DNA of 64,000 bases, taken from Kallotenue papyrolyticum (GTDB taxonomy: Bacteria; Chloroflexota; Chloroflexia; Chloroflexales; Kallotenuaceae). The translations under genes were made by a program, and so were the position numbers. The notes under the pieces were generated by a model, which made no database searches, was not told the DNA's origin, and saw only the letters and a list, made by a program, of their open reading frames with translations. This document shows, in pieces, positions 1 through 8,640 of the stretch. How positions within the stretch are numbered: position 1 is the first letter of the stretch; the number at the start of each line of letters is the position of its first letter. Location of the stretch: NCBI RefSeq assembly GCF_000526415.1, contig NZ_JAGA01000002.1, positions 2,038,001-2,102,000 of the forward strand. Reading direction: 5' to 3'.

Positions 1-329
1 ACCAGCAGATCATCGTCCAGTCCGGCGCGCGCCACGGTGAAGCGGATATCGCCGATCGCGCCCAGCCGATCTTCGTTGGTCAGCGTACCGTCATCGTGCA
101 CCATAACTTCCAGCCGGCCCTGTTTTTGGCGCGCCCAGGCGGCGAAGTCGGCGGCGAAGCGGTGGTTGGTGACCAGGTGGATCGCATCTACGTCGGGCAC
201 GTCAACGATTTTGGCGTAGATATAGTCGAGCATGGGCCGCCCGGCAATGGGCAGCAGTGGTTTGGCGCGATTCTCGGTCAGCGGACGCAGCCGCGTGGCA
301 TAGCCGGCAGCCAGGATGATCGCTTTCAC
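1..329 (-). CDS. Sugar-phosphate nucleotidyltransferase, 3' end cut by window edge
   Basis: The minus strand opens with GTG at 329, preceded by GGAGGGAG. The first residues read VKAIILAAGYATRLRPLT, followed by KPLLPIAGRPMLDYI. This is the N-terminal nucleotide-binding signature of the RfbA/GalU/GlmU nucleotidyltransferase family (G-x-G-T-R-L-x-P-L-T type, here GYATRLRPLT, then K-P-L-L-P). Such enzymes join a sugar 1-phosphate to an NTP to make an NDP-sugar. About 109 codons are visible and the C-terminus lies outside the window, so substrate cannot be assigned. The usual second Gly-x-Gly glycine is replaced by Tyr-Ala, which some members tolerate. Confidence 0.85.
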   Translation of the reverse strand, partial: MKAIILAAGYATRLRPLTENRAKPLLPIAGRPMLDYIYAKIVDVPDVDAIHLVTNHRFAADFAAWARQKQGRLEVMVHDDGTLTNEDRLGAIGDIRFTVARAGLDDDLL

Positions 330-397
330 GTGTACTCCCTCCGTGTTGATGGGTTCTGTCGCGATAGTATACCTTCTAGAGTCGCTCTCTGGCGTGC

Positions 398-1432
398 TCA
401 GGGCGCACCTGCGGCGTCCGCCGCCACGCCGGGGCTGCTCCAGTGCGCCGGGAAATCGGTCCGCGGGAAGATCGCGCGCGCTTCTTGGAGCAGCGCCTGC
501 CACTCTGCGGGCGTGTAGCGATCGGAGAGATGAATCAGGATCAGCCGTTCGACGCCGGCGCGACGCGCCAGCTCGGCTACCTGCGGCGCGGTGGCATGGT
601 GGTAGCGCTGCGCCAGCATCCAATCGGCCTGGCGATACTGCGCCTCGCACACCAGCGTGGCGCAGCCGCGCAACTGCTCGGCCAGCCGTGCGATCCAGTC
701 CGCATCCAGCATGAAGTCGGTCAGATAGGCCAGTGAGTCGCCGGGGCTCGTCGTTAGCAGTGCCTCGCGCAGCGCAGCGCGATCGAAGTGCCGACCGGCG
801 ATGGTGATCGGCATGGACGCATCCGGATCGGCCTTGAGCTCACGCAACCAAGGGCCGGGAGGTAGTCCCAGGCGCGCCAGCGCTGCCGCATCGATAGTGC
901 GGCGCGGCGCCTCGCGGATGATGTAGCCCAGCGATGGCGTGCCATGCTCCAGGTGCAGCGCGTCGACGGTGAAGTCCGGTGTAGCGATCAGCCGGCCGCT
1001 GAAGGGGCGCGTCGGCAGCGGATGGGCGATGGCAAAGGCTTCGCCGGTGATGAAGCGCGCGCCGATGATGCGATCCGGCAGAATGTCGTGGATCTGCCAC
1101 ACGCCAGGCTGGTCGGCCACGCGATCCCAGAGAACGCCGCGCAGGCGGTGGTGCAGAATGCGTAGCGTGTCGGGCGGGCCCCAGACCTGCATCGGCGGCG
1201 CGGGGCGGTTGAAGGTCGAGCGCAGCAGTCCATCGAAGCCGGCGATGTGATCGATGTGCAGGTGCGAGAAACACAGGTGCTCGATGGCCTGGACTTCGCT
1301 GCGTGGCAGCTCACTGAGGCAGTTTTCGCCGCAGTCGAACAGCAGGCGTGTGACTCGCTGCCCGCTCTCGATGCGCACGTACAGCGCGTTGTCGCGCCCC
1401 GGCGCGCCCAGCACCTGGTAGCGGATGCTCAT
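398..1432 (-). CDS. RNase Z-like metallo-beta-lactamase-fold hydrolase
   Basis: This 344-residue protein carries the metallo-beta-lactamase metal motif H-x-H-x-D-H in CFSHLHIDHIAGFDG at about residues 54-68, preceded by the FDCGE strand typical of RNase Z. Further His/Asp positions lie in the C-terminal half (YLTDF, CEAQY, LIHLSDRY). The order matches RNase Z and related phosphodiesterases, which use two zinc ions; a tRNA 3'-processing role is plausible. The length (about 340) suits short-form RNase Z, but the exosite arm is not clearly visible, so a related arylsulfatase-type hydrolase is possible. The next gene downstream on this strand is the nucleotidyltransferase, with no obvious link. 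Confidence 0.75.
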   Translation of the reverse strand: MSIRYQVLGAPGRDNALYVRIESGQRVTRLLFDCGENCLSELPRSEVQAIEHLCFSHLHIDHIAGFDGLLRSTFNRPAPPMQVWGPPDTLRILHHRLRGVLWDRVADQPGVWQIHDILPDRIIGARFITGEAFAIAHPLPTRPFSGRLIATPDFTVDALHLEHGTPSLGYIIREAPRRTIDAAALARLGLPPGPWLRELKADPDASMPITIAGRHFDRAALREALLTTSPGDSLAYLTDFMLDADWIARLAEQLRGCATLVCEAQYRQADWMLAQRYHHATAPQVAELARRAGVERLILIHLSDRYTPAEWQALLQEARAIFPRTDFPAHWSSPGVAADAAGAP

Positions 1433-1449
1433 CGCTGCTTCTCCAAGAC

Positions 1450-2235
1450 TTAGGCCGAGGCGCCGGCATAGTGCCGCAGACCGGTCCGCCAGACGAGGCG
1501 CGCCAGGGCCAGCAGCGCCAGCGCCAGCGCGGCTGCTCCCAGCAGGAGCTGGCCAGTGAGGCGTCCGGTGAGCGCTTCAGCGGGGACGGTGACGGCAAAG
1601 GCCACCGGCATGAGGAAGGTAAGTATGCCGCGCAGCCAGGTAGGATACATCCCCACCGGCCAGCGCCCGGCCTGATAGACGCCCTGAAAGAGCTCGAGCA
1701 CGTTTTCCATGCGCATGATCCAGAACGCGCCGGTAGTGATTATCAGCCAGAAGCTGTAGATCATGCTCCCGCCCAGCAGCAGCGCTACGCCAAAAGCCAG
1801 CGCCTGGAGCAGTCCCAGGCGTGCTTGCAGCTCCAGCAGCGCCCAGCTCAGCACGATCAGCCCCATGATCACGTCGATAGCCTGCCAGATGCGCACCTCG
1901 CGGACACTCACGATGATCTGCGCGTCGACCGGTTTGGTCAGGGCGTAGTCGAGCGTGCCCTGTTGAATATCGGCCATCAGGCGCTCCATGTTGGGCTGGA
2001 TCAGCGCGCGAATCACCCCACCCATCAGGATATGCACGCCCATCACGGCGAGCAGCTCAGGCCGCGACCAGCCGCCCAGCTGATCGGTGTGGTGGAAGAC
2101 CAGCGTCAGCGCGACCAGGCCGGTGATCAACGCCAGGAGCGATTGAAACACCTGCACGAAGAAGTTGACGCGATACTGGAGTTCGTTCATCACGCCGACG
2201 CGGAAGTAGAGCCAGAAGAGGCGCAAAAGATCCAT
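1450..2235 (-). CDS. ABC-2 type exporter permease (second of pair)
   Basis: This 261-residue protein has about six hydrophobic segments and no soluble domain. It resembles the DUF990/ABC-2 permease family (ABC2_membrane_6), with the amphipathic start MDLLRLFWLYFRVGV, an early NELQYRVNFF stretch and a central QQGTLDYALTKPV loop. It follows a second permease and an ATPase on the same strand, so the three probably form one exporter with the two permeases as a heterodimer. The cargo cannot be inferred from sequence. Confidence 0.82.
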   Translation of the reverse strand: MDLLRLFWLYFRVGVMNELQYRVNFFVQVFQSLLALITGLVALTLVFHHTDQLGGWSRPELLAVMGVHILMGGVIRALIQPNMERLMADIQQGTLDYALTKPVDAQIIVSVREVRIWQAIDVIMGLIVLSWALLELQARLGLLQALAFGVALLLGGSMIYSFWLIITTGAFWIMRMENVLELFQGVYQAGRWPVGMYPTWLRGILTFLMPVAFAVTVPAEALTGRLTGQLLLGAAALALALLALARLVWRTGLRHYAGASA

Positions 2236-2297
2236 GGGCGATGCCTCACCTCATCCATACGTGGCGGTTGTGCCGGATCGTGCCAGGAAGCTGCGAC

Positions 2298-3101
2298 TCA
2301 TGCGCCAACAGCCGCATAGCGACGAATGGCGATGCGCCACAGAAGTTGCACCAGTGCCAGACCGAGCAGAATCCAGCCCGCCTGCATCGCCAGTCCGTAC
2401 AGGATCTGGCGCGTCGTAAGCTGGCCAATCAGCACTTCGATTGGGTAGCCGAAGGCCCATTGGAAGGGCAGCACAGCGGCGACACGTTGTGCCGGCGCCG
2501 GCAGCAGCGCCAGCGGCACCAGCCGCCCTGACAGCAGCAGTTCCAGCGTGAAGTACAGCTCAAAGATCGCGCCGACGCGCGTGGTCCAGAAGGTGATCAG
2601 ACCGAGCGCCCAGAGCAGCATCGTGCGCAGCAGATAGGCGCCCCAGATCGCCACAAAGAAGATGGCGACCTCAAACAGGGTGGGGTTGAGCGTGGGTCGG
2701 AAGATCAGCGACAGGATCAGCGCCAGCGGTAGCCACAGGATGATCACCACCACTTTCCAGCCCGCGAAATAGGCCAGATCGAAATGCAGCGGATGCAGCG
2801 GCCGAAGCAGTTCGGCCGATAGGTAGCCGTGCTGGATGCGCTGCTCCCAGCCATAGGGCGTGAAGACGATGTTCATGTTGCGCACCAGCGTCCAGACAAT
2901 GTAGTAGGCGGCAAACTGTCCGGATGTGTAGCCGGCCACGGCGCCACCCTGCGCCCGCGCAACCGTGGACCAGACCACCAGGTAGATGATCGGCTCGGCG
3001 ATCATGCCGATCATGTAAAAGTAGTTGGCGACGCGATATTGAAACTGCACGCTGATCGCGTGCTTCATGGTGGTCCAGTAGAAGTCGAGCCAGGATCTCA
3101 T
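2298..3101 (-). CDS. ABC-2 type exporter permease (first of pair)
   Basis: This 267-residue integral membrane protein has about six hydrophobic spans. The N-terminus (KHAISVQFQYRVANYF) parallels the NELQYRVNFF stretch in its downstream neighbour, indicating paralogous permeases. Its ATG overlaps the end of the ATPase gene by 4 bp, a translational-coupling arrangement. The loop LSAELLRPLHPLHFD matches the 'LTKPV' loop of the partner. Together with the ATPase it forms a DUF990-like ABC exporter; substrate unknown. Confidence 0.82.
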   Translation of the reverse strand: MRSWLDFYWTTMKHAISVQFQYRVANYFYMIGMIAEPIIYLVVWSTVARAQGGAVAGYTSGQFAAYYIVWTLVRNMNIVFTPYGWEQRIQHGYLSAELLRPLHPLHFDLAYFAGWKVVVIILWLPLALILSLIFRPTLNPTLFEVAIFFVAIWGAYLLRTMLLWALGLITFWTTRVGAIFELYFTLELLLSGRLVPLALLPAPAQRVAAVLPFQWAFGYPIEVLIGQLTTRQILYGLAMQAGWILLGLALVQLLWRIAIRRYAAVGA

Positions 3102-4090
3102 GCTACGACCTCCGCGGCGAATACCTGCTCGATCACATCATCGATGGGCGCTTCCTCCACCGTCAGATCGCTGACCGGCAGATCGGCTAGCAATCGCGCG
3201 GTGACCCGTGACGTTTCGGTTTTTGGCACGCGCAAGGTCACACGCTCCGCGTCGACAGCGACCACCTCGCCATAGGGACGCAGATCGAAGCTGCCGGGGC
3301 GATCAAGCGTGACAACGATGGTTTTGTAGGCCGCAAAGCGCTCAGACAGGCCACTGAGCGGACCATCATACAACAGCTGGCCATGGTGGATCACGATGAC
3401 GCGGCGGCAGAGCGCGACCACATCGGCCATGTAGTGGCTGGTGAGCAGCACGGTTGCGCTGTAGCGCTGGTTGTATTCGGCGATAAAGGCGCGAATGCGG
3501 CGCTGCATGGTCACATCCAGCCCGATCGTCGGCTCGTCCAAAAACAGTACCTGGGGCCGGTGTAGCAAGGCAGCAGCGATTTCAACCTTCATGCGCTCGC
3601 CCAGCGACAGGTTGCGCACGGGCTTGTGCACCAGCGGACCAAGCTCGAGCAGGTCGATACATTCATCGCGCATGCGCCGGAACTCGTCTTGCGGAATGCG
3701 GTAGATCGCGCGGTTGAGCTCGAAAGAATCGATCGCCGGCAGATCCCACTGCAACTGGTTGCGATTGCCCATGACCAGTGTGATGCGCCGCAGCAATGCT
3801 TTTTCGCGGCGGGAGGGGACATATCCCAGCACGTTAACCGTGCCGCTGGTGGGGTAGAGCAGCCCGGCCAGCATTTTGAGCGTGGTAGTCTTGCCCGCGC
3901 CGTTGGGACCGAGAAAGCCCACGATCTCACCCTGCTGCACGGCGAAGGAGATGCCATCGACGGCGCGCACCTCGCGCGTGCGGCGGCGAATCAAACTGTG
4001 CAGCGCGGCGGTGAGGCCGCCTTCGCGCTCCGGGACACGGTATACCTTGCGCAATTGCTCGACGATGATCGCGGCTGTCGCTTGCGTCAT
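3098..4090 (-). CDS. ABC exporter ATP-binding protein
   Basis: Nucleotide-binding subunit of 330 residues with Walker A (GPNGAGKTT), signature (LSLGERMK, a LSGGQ variant) and Walker B (VLFLDEPTIGLD). The C-terminal extension of about 90 residues after the H-loop is typical of exporter ATPases of the NatA/CcmA type. The variant 'LSLGE' signature is characteristic of the subfamily paired with DUF990 permeases. I chose the ATG at 4090. The longer frame to 4120 begins within the poly-U region of the terminator that follows tRNA-Asn, so it cannot be the functional start. The gene overlaps the first permease by 4 bp. Confidence 0.85.
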   Translation of the reverse strand: MTQATAAIIVEQLRKVYRVPEREGGLTAALHSLIRRRTREVRAVDGISFAVQQGEIVGFLGPNGAGKTTTLKMLAGLLYPTSGTVNVLGYVPSRREKALLRRITLVMGNRNQLQWDLPAIDSFELNRAIYRIPQDEFRRMRDECIDLLELGPLVHKPVRNLSLGERMKVEIAAALLHRPQVLFLDEPTIGLDVTMQRRIRAFIAEYNQRYSATVLLTSHYMADVVALCRRVIVIHHGQLLYDGPLSGLSERFAAYKTIVVTLDRPGSFDLRPYGEVVAVDAERVTLRVPKTETSRVTARLLADLPVSDLTVEEAPIDDVIEQVFAAEVVA

Positions 4091-4122
4091 GGATCTCACT
4101 CTCAGTGCGGCGATCCGCATGC

Positions 4123-4152
4123 AAAAAAAGGAACGGAGCAGATCTCCGTTCC
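4123..4152 (-). terminator. Intrinsic terminator after tRNA-Asn
   Basis: On the minus strand the 9-bp perfect stem GGAACGGAG / CTCCGTTCC has a 5-nt loop and is followed by seven T residues. It lies just past the tRNA-Asn 3' end and separates the tRNA transcript from the ABC exporter operon. Confidence 0.9.
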
Positions 4153-4157
4153 CTAGG

Positions 4158-4232
4158 TGGCTCCCCGTGCTGGACTCGAACCAGCAACTCCCTGATTAAC
4201 AGTCAGGTGCTCTACCATTGAGCTAACGGGGA
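4158..4232 (-). tRNA. tRNA-Asn (GTT)
   Basis: The 75-nt gene folds as a cloverleaf on the minus strand. The acceptor stem is TCCCCGT / ACGGGGA, the D arm contains AGCTCAATGGTAGAGC, the anticodon arm CTGACTGTTAATCAG carries anticodon GTT, and the T arm has the GGTTCGAGTCC core. CCA is encoded at the 3' end (complement of TGG at 4158-4160). Confidence 0.96.
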
Positions 4233-4281
4233 TCGGTTTGCGTGGCGCATTATACGGAGTTCTGGCGGATTTGTCAAATCT

Positions 4282-4322
4282 GTCCCAAGGCTGTCGCAGG
4301 GTGGTCCCAAGGCTGTCGCAGG
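4282..4322. repeat. Two-copy 19-bp direct repeat, 22-bp period
   Basis: GTCCCAAGGCTGTCGCAGG occurs at 4282-4300 and again at 4304-4322 with no mismatch. It sits between tRNA-Asn and the exonuclease start, directly ahead of the -10-like element at 4339. It could be a slippage duplication or a pair of operator half-sites. Confidence 0.85.
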
Positions 4323-4350
4323 CTGGCCGGCGCGATGTTATACTGGAGGC

Positions 4351-5187
4351 ATGAAGCCTATTGAGCGCCAGGCGTTGCTTCAACTTCCACTCGGCGACGT
4401 GCCCTTCGTGCTCTTCGATGTCGAAAGCACCGGCCTTGATCCGCAAGATGGCGATCGCATCTGTGAGATCGCACTGATCCGGTGGCGCGGTGGCGTTCAG
4501 GAGGCTGCCTTTGAAACGTTGATCAACCCTGAACGCCCGCTTAGCGCAGGCGCGTTCGCTGTCAATCGCATCGCTGCGCACCTGCTCGCGACGGCACCGC
4601 GCTTCGCAGCGATCGCCGATGAGCTGCTCGTCTATCTGGATGGCGGTGTGCTGGTGGCGCACAACGCCCCCTTCGATATCTCATTTCTCAACAGCGAACT
4701 GTTGCGCTGTGGTCGTCCCGCACTCAACAACCCGCTGGTGGATACGCTGCAACTGGCGCGTGTCTTCTTGAACCAGGATCGCTACAACCTGGCCGCGCTG
4801 GCGCGCTGGCTGGGCGCGGAGCCGCCCGCGCACCGTGCCATGGCCGATGTGATCGCCCTCAAGGCCGTCTTTGTCCATCTGCTGGAGCGTCTCAGGATGC
4901 TGGGGGTACAAACCCTGGAGGATCTGCTGCGTGCGCAACGCGGGCTGTTGCCGGGCCAGCCCGAGCCGCACGCCCCGCCGGAGATCCTGCTTGCCCTGCG
5001 CGAAGGCCGCCGGCTACATATCACCTACCACACCGGCGGCGGCGAAGCGGTTGCCCGCACGATCCTGCCGCTAGAGCTCCAGACCAGCGGCGCATTTCCC
5101 CGTCTGATCGCCTACTGCTACCTGCGCAACGCGCAGCGCACCTTCTACCTCGATCGCATCGGCTCGCTGGCGTTGGATGATGAGTAG
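4351..5187 (+). CDS. DEDDh 3'-5' exonuclease fused to a WYL-like domain
   Basis: The N-terminal ~185 residues form a DnaQ/epsilon-type exonuclease. Exo I is FDVESTGLD (Asp and Glu ligands), Exo II is HNAPFDISFL, and Exo III is HRAMADV (catalytic His and Asp). The C-terminal ~70 residues, from EILLALREGRRLHITYHT to the end, resemble the WYL fold found in regulators of DNA-damage responses and nucleic-acid enzymes. Stand-alone proteins of this size act in repair or editing rather than as a replicative subunit. A TATACT -10-like element ends 6 nt before the ATG, suggesting a leaderless transcript, although GGAGG also lies in that gap. Confidence 0.82.
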   Translation: MKPIERQALLQLPLGDVPFVLFDVESTGLDPQDGDRICEIALIRWRGGVQEAAFETLINPERPLSAGAFAVNRIAAHLLATAPRFAAIADELLVYLDGGVLVAHNAPFDISFLNSELLRCGRPALNNPLVDTLQLARVFLNQDRYNLAALARWLGAEPPAHRAMADVIALKAVFVHLLERLRMLGVQTLEDLLRAQRGLLPGQPEPHAPPEILLALREGRRLHITYHTGGGEAVARTILPLELQTSGAFPRLIAYCYLRNAQRTFYLDRIGSLALDDE

Positions 5188-5251
5188 GCCGTGCCTGCGT
5201 CCACGGCGCGGCTGGTCGGCGTTGAAGGACGCTCCGCGCGCCGCTCACCGG

Positions 5252-5620
5252 CTAGTAGGCGTCCAGCTCGCGCAGCCGCTCGTCGTCGATGCCGAAGAAG
5301 TGCGCGATCTCGTGCAGCACGGTGCGCCGGATCTGGGCGCGCAAGCGCTCCGGATGGGGAAAGTCGCGCAGCAGTGGCTCGCGAAAGATGGTGATCGTGT
5401 CGGGCGCGACCAGCCCATACTGGTGCGTGCGCTGCGTTAGGGGCACGCCCTGGTACAGGCCATAGAGCGTCTGCCAGGGCTTGAGGCCGACGGCGCGGCG
5501 GTGTTCCGGACGGGGGCGTGCCTCAACGATCACTTCCACGTTCTCTAGCAGCGCAGCGAACTCCGGCGGTAGCGCGTCGAGCACTTCGGCCACAACAGCG
5601 TTGAAGGTTGCTTCGTCCAT
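5252..5620 (-). CDS. Zincin-like metallopeptidase family protein (DUF1025 type)
   Basis: Small protein (122 residues) with the zinc motif HEIAHFFGIDD near its C-terminus, fitting the H-E-x-x-H-x-x-G-x-x-D signature of the PF06262 metallopeptidase family common in Actinobacteria and Chloroflexota. The middle carries LYGLYQGVPLTQR and TITIFREPLLRDF, also typical of the family. No secretion signal is present, so it is cytoplasmic. The ATG at 5620 is preferred over the one at 5626 because AAGGAG is correctly spaced only from 5620. Its substrate is unknown. Confidence 0.85.
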   Translation of the reverse strand: MDEATFNAVVAEVLDALPPEFAALLENVEVIVEARPRPEHRRAVGLKPWQTLYGLYQGVPLTQRTHQYGLVAPDTITIFREPLLRDFPHPERLRAQIRRTVLHEIAHFFGIDDERLRELDAY

Positions 5621-5704
5621 GAGCATGCTCCTTGCGCGCGGTGGATCAGATCGGTAGACTCCCCGATCGAGTGCTATAGCGCCGCGCTGGCTGAGTCATA
5701 CCCT

Positions 5705-6022
5705 ATGGAGCGTCAGATCGTCAAAGTGGCCACCATCGATCAACTGCCGCCGGGACGTATGCTCTACGTCGAAGTGGAGGGCCTGCCGATCGCGCTCGCC
5801 AATGTCGATGGTGCGATCTACGCCTTTGGCGATGCCTGCCGCCATGAGGGGGGACCGCTCTCGTCGGGCGTGTTGCGTGGCGATGTGGTGACCTGCCCCT
5901 GGCATGGCTGGGCCTACAACGTGCGCACCGGCAAGTCGGTGATCCCGCCGGTCGGTCTGCGCATCCCTACCTACGATGTCCGCGTCGAGGATCAGGACGT
6001 TTTTGTGGTGATCGAGTGGTGA
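5705..6022 (+). CDS. Rieske-type [2Fe-2S] ferredoxin
   Basis: This 105-residue protein carries both Rieske cluster motifs: C-R-H in DACRHEGGPLS and C-P-W-H in CPWHGWAYN, giving the two Cys and two His ligands. It matches soluble ferredoxin components related to NirD and dioxygenase ferredoxins. No membrane anchor or signal peptide is visible. It could donate electrons to an oxygenase encoded elsewhere; no oxygenase is adjacent. Confidence 0.9.
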   Translation: MERQIVKVATIDQLPPGRMLYVEVEGLPIALANVDGAIYAFGDACRHEGGPLSSGVLRGDVVTCPWHGWAYNVRTGKSVIPPVGLRIPTYDVRVEDQDVFVVIEW

Positions 6023-6103
6023 GCGCGGCGCGCCGCCGGAGCTGCTGGCCTGCCGGTTGCTCGTTGGCCGGTTCGAGGAGCACAGCGCGAGAGGAGCAGG
6101 TCG

Positions 6104-7204
6104 ATGCTCTGGCTGGTGACGGCGGCCTATCTGGCCATGCGCGCGCTGCTGAGCTGGGGCCTGACGCGGCCGACGCCACGCAGCCAGGCGCAGCCACGCG
6201 TGGCGGTGGTGGTGGCGGCGCACAATGCCGCCGCGACGCTGCCTGTGCTGCTGGAAGAGCTGACGCAGCAGCGCTACCCCGATTATGAGGTGATCGTCGT
6301 CGATGATCGCTCCAGCGATGCAACGCCCGCCGTGCTGGAGATGTGGACGCGGCGCTGCGCGCGACTGACGGCGCTACGTGTCGAGCGGTTGCCGGCGGGG
6401 GTGACGCCCAAAATGCACGCGCTGGCGCGGGGCATCGAACGTGCCGACGGCGAGCTGCTGTTGCTGACGGATGCCGACTGCCGCGTTTCGCGCGACTGGA
6501 TCGCGGCGATGGCGAGCTATTTCACCCCTGGCGTGGGCGTGGTGATCGGCTACGCGGCGCTGCAGCCGAGGCGCGGCAGGTTGCTGGAACAGCTCCAGGC
6601 GCTCGACTACCTCCACATGATGGCGCTGACGGCGGGCGCGACGCGGCTGGGCTATCCGCTGGGCGCCGGCGGCGCGAACCTGGCCTATCGCCGCGCCAGC
6701 TACCTGTCCGCGGGCGGCTTCGATGGCCTGCCGCGTGGCGCCGTGGCGGATGACATGCTTATGCTGCAGCAGATTCTGGAGCGCACCACCTGTCGAGCGG
6801 CCTTTTGCGACGATCCCCGCGCGCGCGTGACGACACCCGCCGAGCCCACGCTGCAACGGTTGCTGGCCCAGCGGGCGCGCTGGATGACGGGCGGCGCCGA
6901 GGTGCTGTGGCGCAACCCGCCGCTGCTGGCGCTCAGCTCGTTGATCGGCCTGAGCAATGGCCTACTGCTGTGCGCACCGCTGCTCTGGCGACGACCGGCG
7001 CTGCGCCGCGCGACGGCGACCCTGCTCGGCGGGCGCGTACTGGCCGACGCGCTCCACCTGGCCATCGCGGCGCGGCACTTTGGCGCACTGCGCCTGCTGC
7101 CCTTCCTGCCGGTGTGGCTCATCGCGCAGGCGCTGGCAACGGCGGTATTGCCGCTCTACAGCCGGCTCTCCGGCTGGCGTTGGGGTGGCCGTCGCCGCCC
7201 ATGA
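6104..7204 (+). CDS. Membrane-anchored family 2 glycosyltransferase
   Basis: A GT2 protein of 366 residues. One N-terminal hydrophobic segment is followed by the GT-A core: VVVAAHNAAATLP, IVVDDRSSDAT, LLLTDADCR (DxD-type metal and nucleotide-sugar site) and QRARWMTGG (QxxRW-like acceptor site). Two or three hydrophobic segments close the C-terminus. This layout resembles glycosyltransferases making membrane glycolipids or exopolysaccharide. GAGGAG lies 7 nt ahead of the ATG. Donor and acceptor sugars are not predictable here. Confidence 0.87.
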   Translation: MLWLVTAAYLAMRALLSWGLTRPTPRSQAQPRVAVVVAAHNAAATLPVLLEELTQQRYPDYEVIVVDDRSSDATPAVLEMWTRRCARLTALRVERLPAGVTPKMHALARGIERADGELLLLTDADCRVSRDWIAAMASYFTPGVGVVIGYAALQPRRGRLLEQLQALDYLHMMALTAGATRLGYPLGAGGANLAYRRASYLSAGGFDGLPRGAVADDMLMLQQILERTTCRAAFCDDPRARVTTPAEPTLQRLLAQRARWMTGGAEVLWRNPPLLALSSLIGLSNGLLLCAPLLWRRPALRRATATLLGGRVLADALHLAIAARHFGALRLLPFLPVWLIAQALATAVLPLYSRLSGWRWGGRRRP

Positions 7205-7205
7205 C

Positions 7206-7979
7206 TCAGGCCACGCCGCTCCCCTGGCGCATCATCTCGGCCATGGCGCGGCGCTGCTCCTCGGAATAGGGGCCGTGCTGCTCGTAGCGCTCGTCGAGCG
7301 TGTGACGGGCGCATTCGAGCTGGCGCGTGCCGCCCGTGCCCAGCAGCAACTGGCGCGCGTCCGCCGCGCTGATGATCTCGCGGTCGATCTGCTGCTCGCG
7401 GTACAAGCGCATGATCGTGGCGTAGGCCTCGCGATCGGCCAGTTGCGCCAGCGCCGCTACAGCATAGCCGCGCGCGGTGGGATCAGGATCGCGCTCCAGC
7501 CGTTCGCGCAGTGTGGCGATCACCTGCGCGCGCAGCTCCGGCGTGGTCGCCACCAGGTAGCTGAGCGCGGCATAGGCTGCGCCGCGGCGTACCGCCGGCG
7601 CGGTCTCGTCGCCGGCCACGGCCAGCACATGCGGCAGCGCGTCAGCGCCCCAGCGTGCGATGATCTGCGGCGCTTCCTGGGCCCACAGGTAGGCGGCCTG
7701 CGTCGGCGGCTGATCGTCAAGCGGCAGCGGGAGCCGCTCCAGGATCGCCGTGGTGCTGTGTGCCGCCGGCAGCTCGCCCAGCAGCCGCAGGGCATGCAGC
7801 GGTCCCAGGCTGGCCGGCTCGGCTTCGCGCAGACGGTCAACATCCAGCGCCAGCTCCAGCAGCGCGGGAATCGCCGCCGCGCCATGTTCCAGGATGCCGG
7901 TGATCAACCGTGGCGTGGGGCGCAGGCCAATGCGCCGCAACTGACGGACCAGGTCATCAAGGGGTGTTTCCATCGGCAT
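7206..7979 (-). CDS. HEAT-repeat-like alpha-helical protein
   Basis: A 257-residue protein made of paired helices with recurring Ala/Leu-rich segments such as [13 protein letters not shown] and [17 protein letters not shown], the pattern of HEAT or PBS-lyase repeats. Such proteins are binding scaffolds; no catalytic motif is visible. The start at 7979 has GGAG 7 nt upstream and overlaps the end of rnhB by 23 bp, implying coupled translation. Function is unknown. Confidence 0.72.
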   Translation of the reverse strand: MPMETPLDDLVRQLRRIGLRPTPRLITGILEHGAAAIPALLELALDVDRLREAEPASLGPLHALRLLGELPAAHSTTAILERLPLPLDDQPPTQAAYLWAQEAPQIIARWGADALPHVLAVAGDETAPAVRRGAAYAALSYLVATTPELRAQVIATLRERLERDPDPTARGYAVAALAQLADREAYATIMRLYREQQIDREIISAADARQLLLGTGGTRQLECARHTLDERYEQHGPYSEEQRRAMAEMMRQGSGVA

Positions 7980-8610
7980 GGGTTGTCTCCAGATGCAGGT
8001 ATGACCACAGCGGGCGAAAACTGCGCCGGTGCAGCGGCGTCGCGCCATGGCGGGCCAACGCGCGGTCGTGCTCGGCGGTGCCATAGCCCTTGTGCGCGCC
8101 GAAGCCCCAGTGGGGATAGACCCGATCAAAGCCGCGCATCAGCCGGTCGCGCGTAGTTTTGGCGATGATCGACGCCGCGGCGATGCTCAGGCTCAGGCTA
8201 TCGCCGCGCACGATCGCCTGCTGCGGCAGCGACCAGGTCGGCAGATCTACGGCATCGATCAACAGCGCGTCCGGCACGCGCGGTAGATGCAGGATCGCCA
8301 GCTCCATCGCCAGCCGCGTCGCGGGCACGATGCCATAGCAGTCGATCAGCTCGGCGGGGACGATGCCCACGCCGATGCCGGCGGCATGGGCGCAGATCGT
8401 CTGCGCCAGCGCTTCGCGCCGCGTCGCCGAAAGCTGTTTCGAGTCATCGACGCCGTCGAGCAACGTTGGTTGTGCCAGGACCGCCGCGCCGAGGACGACG
8501 GCGGCTGCCACCACCGGGCCGGCCCAGCAGCCGCGTCCGGCTTCATCTAGCCCGGCGATCGTGCGGTAGCCCTGCGCGCAGAGGCGCTGTTCCAGTTCGA
8601 GCGTTGGCAT
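7957..8610 (-). CDS. rnhB: Ribonuclease HII
   Basis: 217 residues with the HII signatures: [20 protein letters not shown] (first catalytic Asp-Glu pair), DDSKQLS, and the later [16 protein letters not shown] region. RNase HII removes ribonucleotides misincorporated in DNA, cutting the RNA strand of RNA-DNA junctions. On the minus strand TATCAT sits 7 nt before the ATG without a Shine-Dalgarno sequence, pointing to a leaderless mRNA. It overlaps the HEAT-like gene by 23 bp. Confidence 0.95.
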   Translation of the reverse strand: MPTLELEQRLCAQGYRTIAGLDEAGRGCWAGPVVAAAVVLGAAVLAQPTLLDGVDDSKQLSATRREALAQTICAHAAGIGVGIVPAELIDCYGIVPATRLAMELAILHLPRVPDALLIDAVDLPTWSLPQQAIVRGDSLSLSIAAASIIAKTTRDRLMRGFDRVYPHWGFGAHKGYGTAEHDRALARHGATPLHRRSFRPLWSYLHLETTHADGNTP

Positions 8611-8640
8611 GGCCGATATGATACCACCCGCCGGGTCGCC

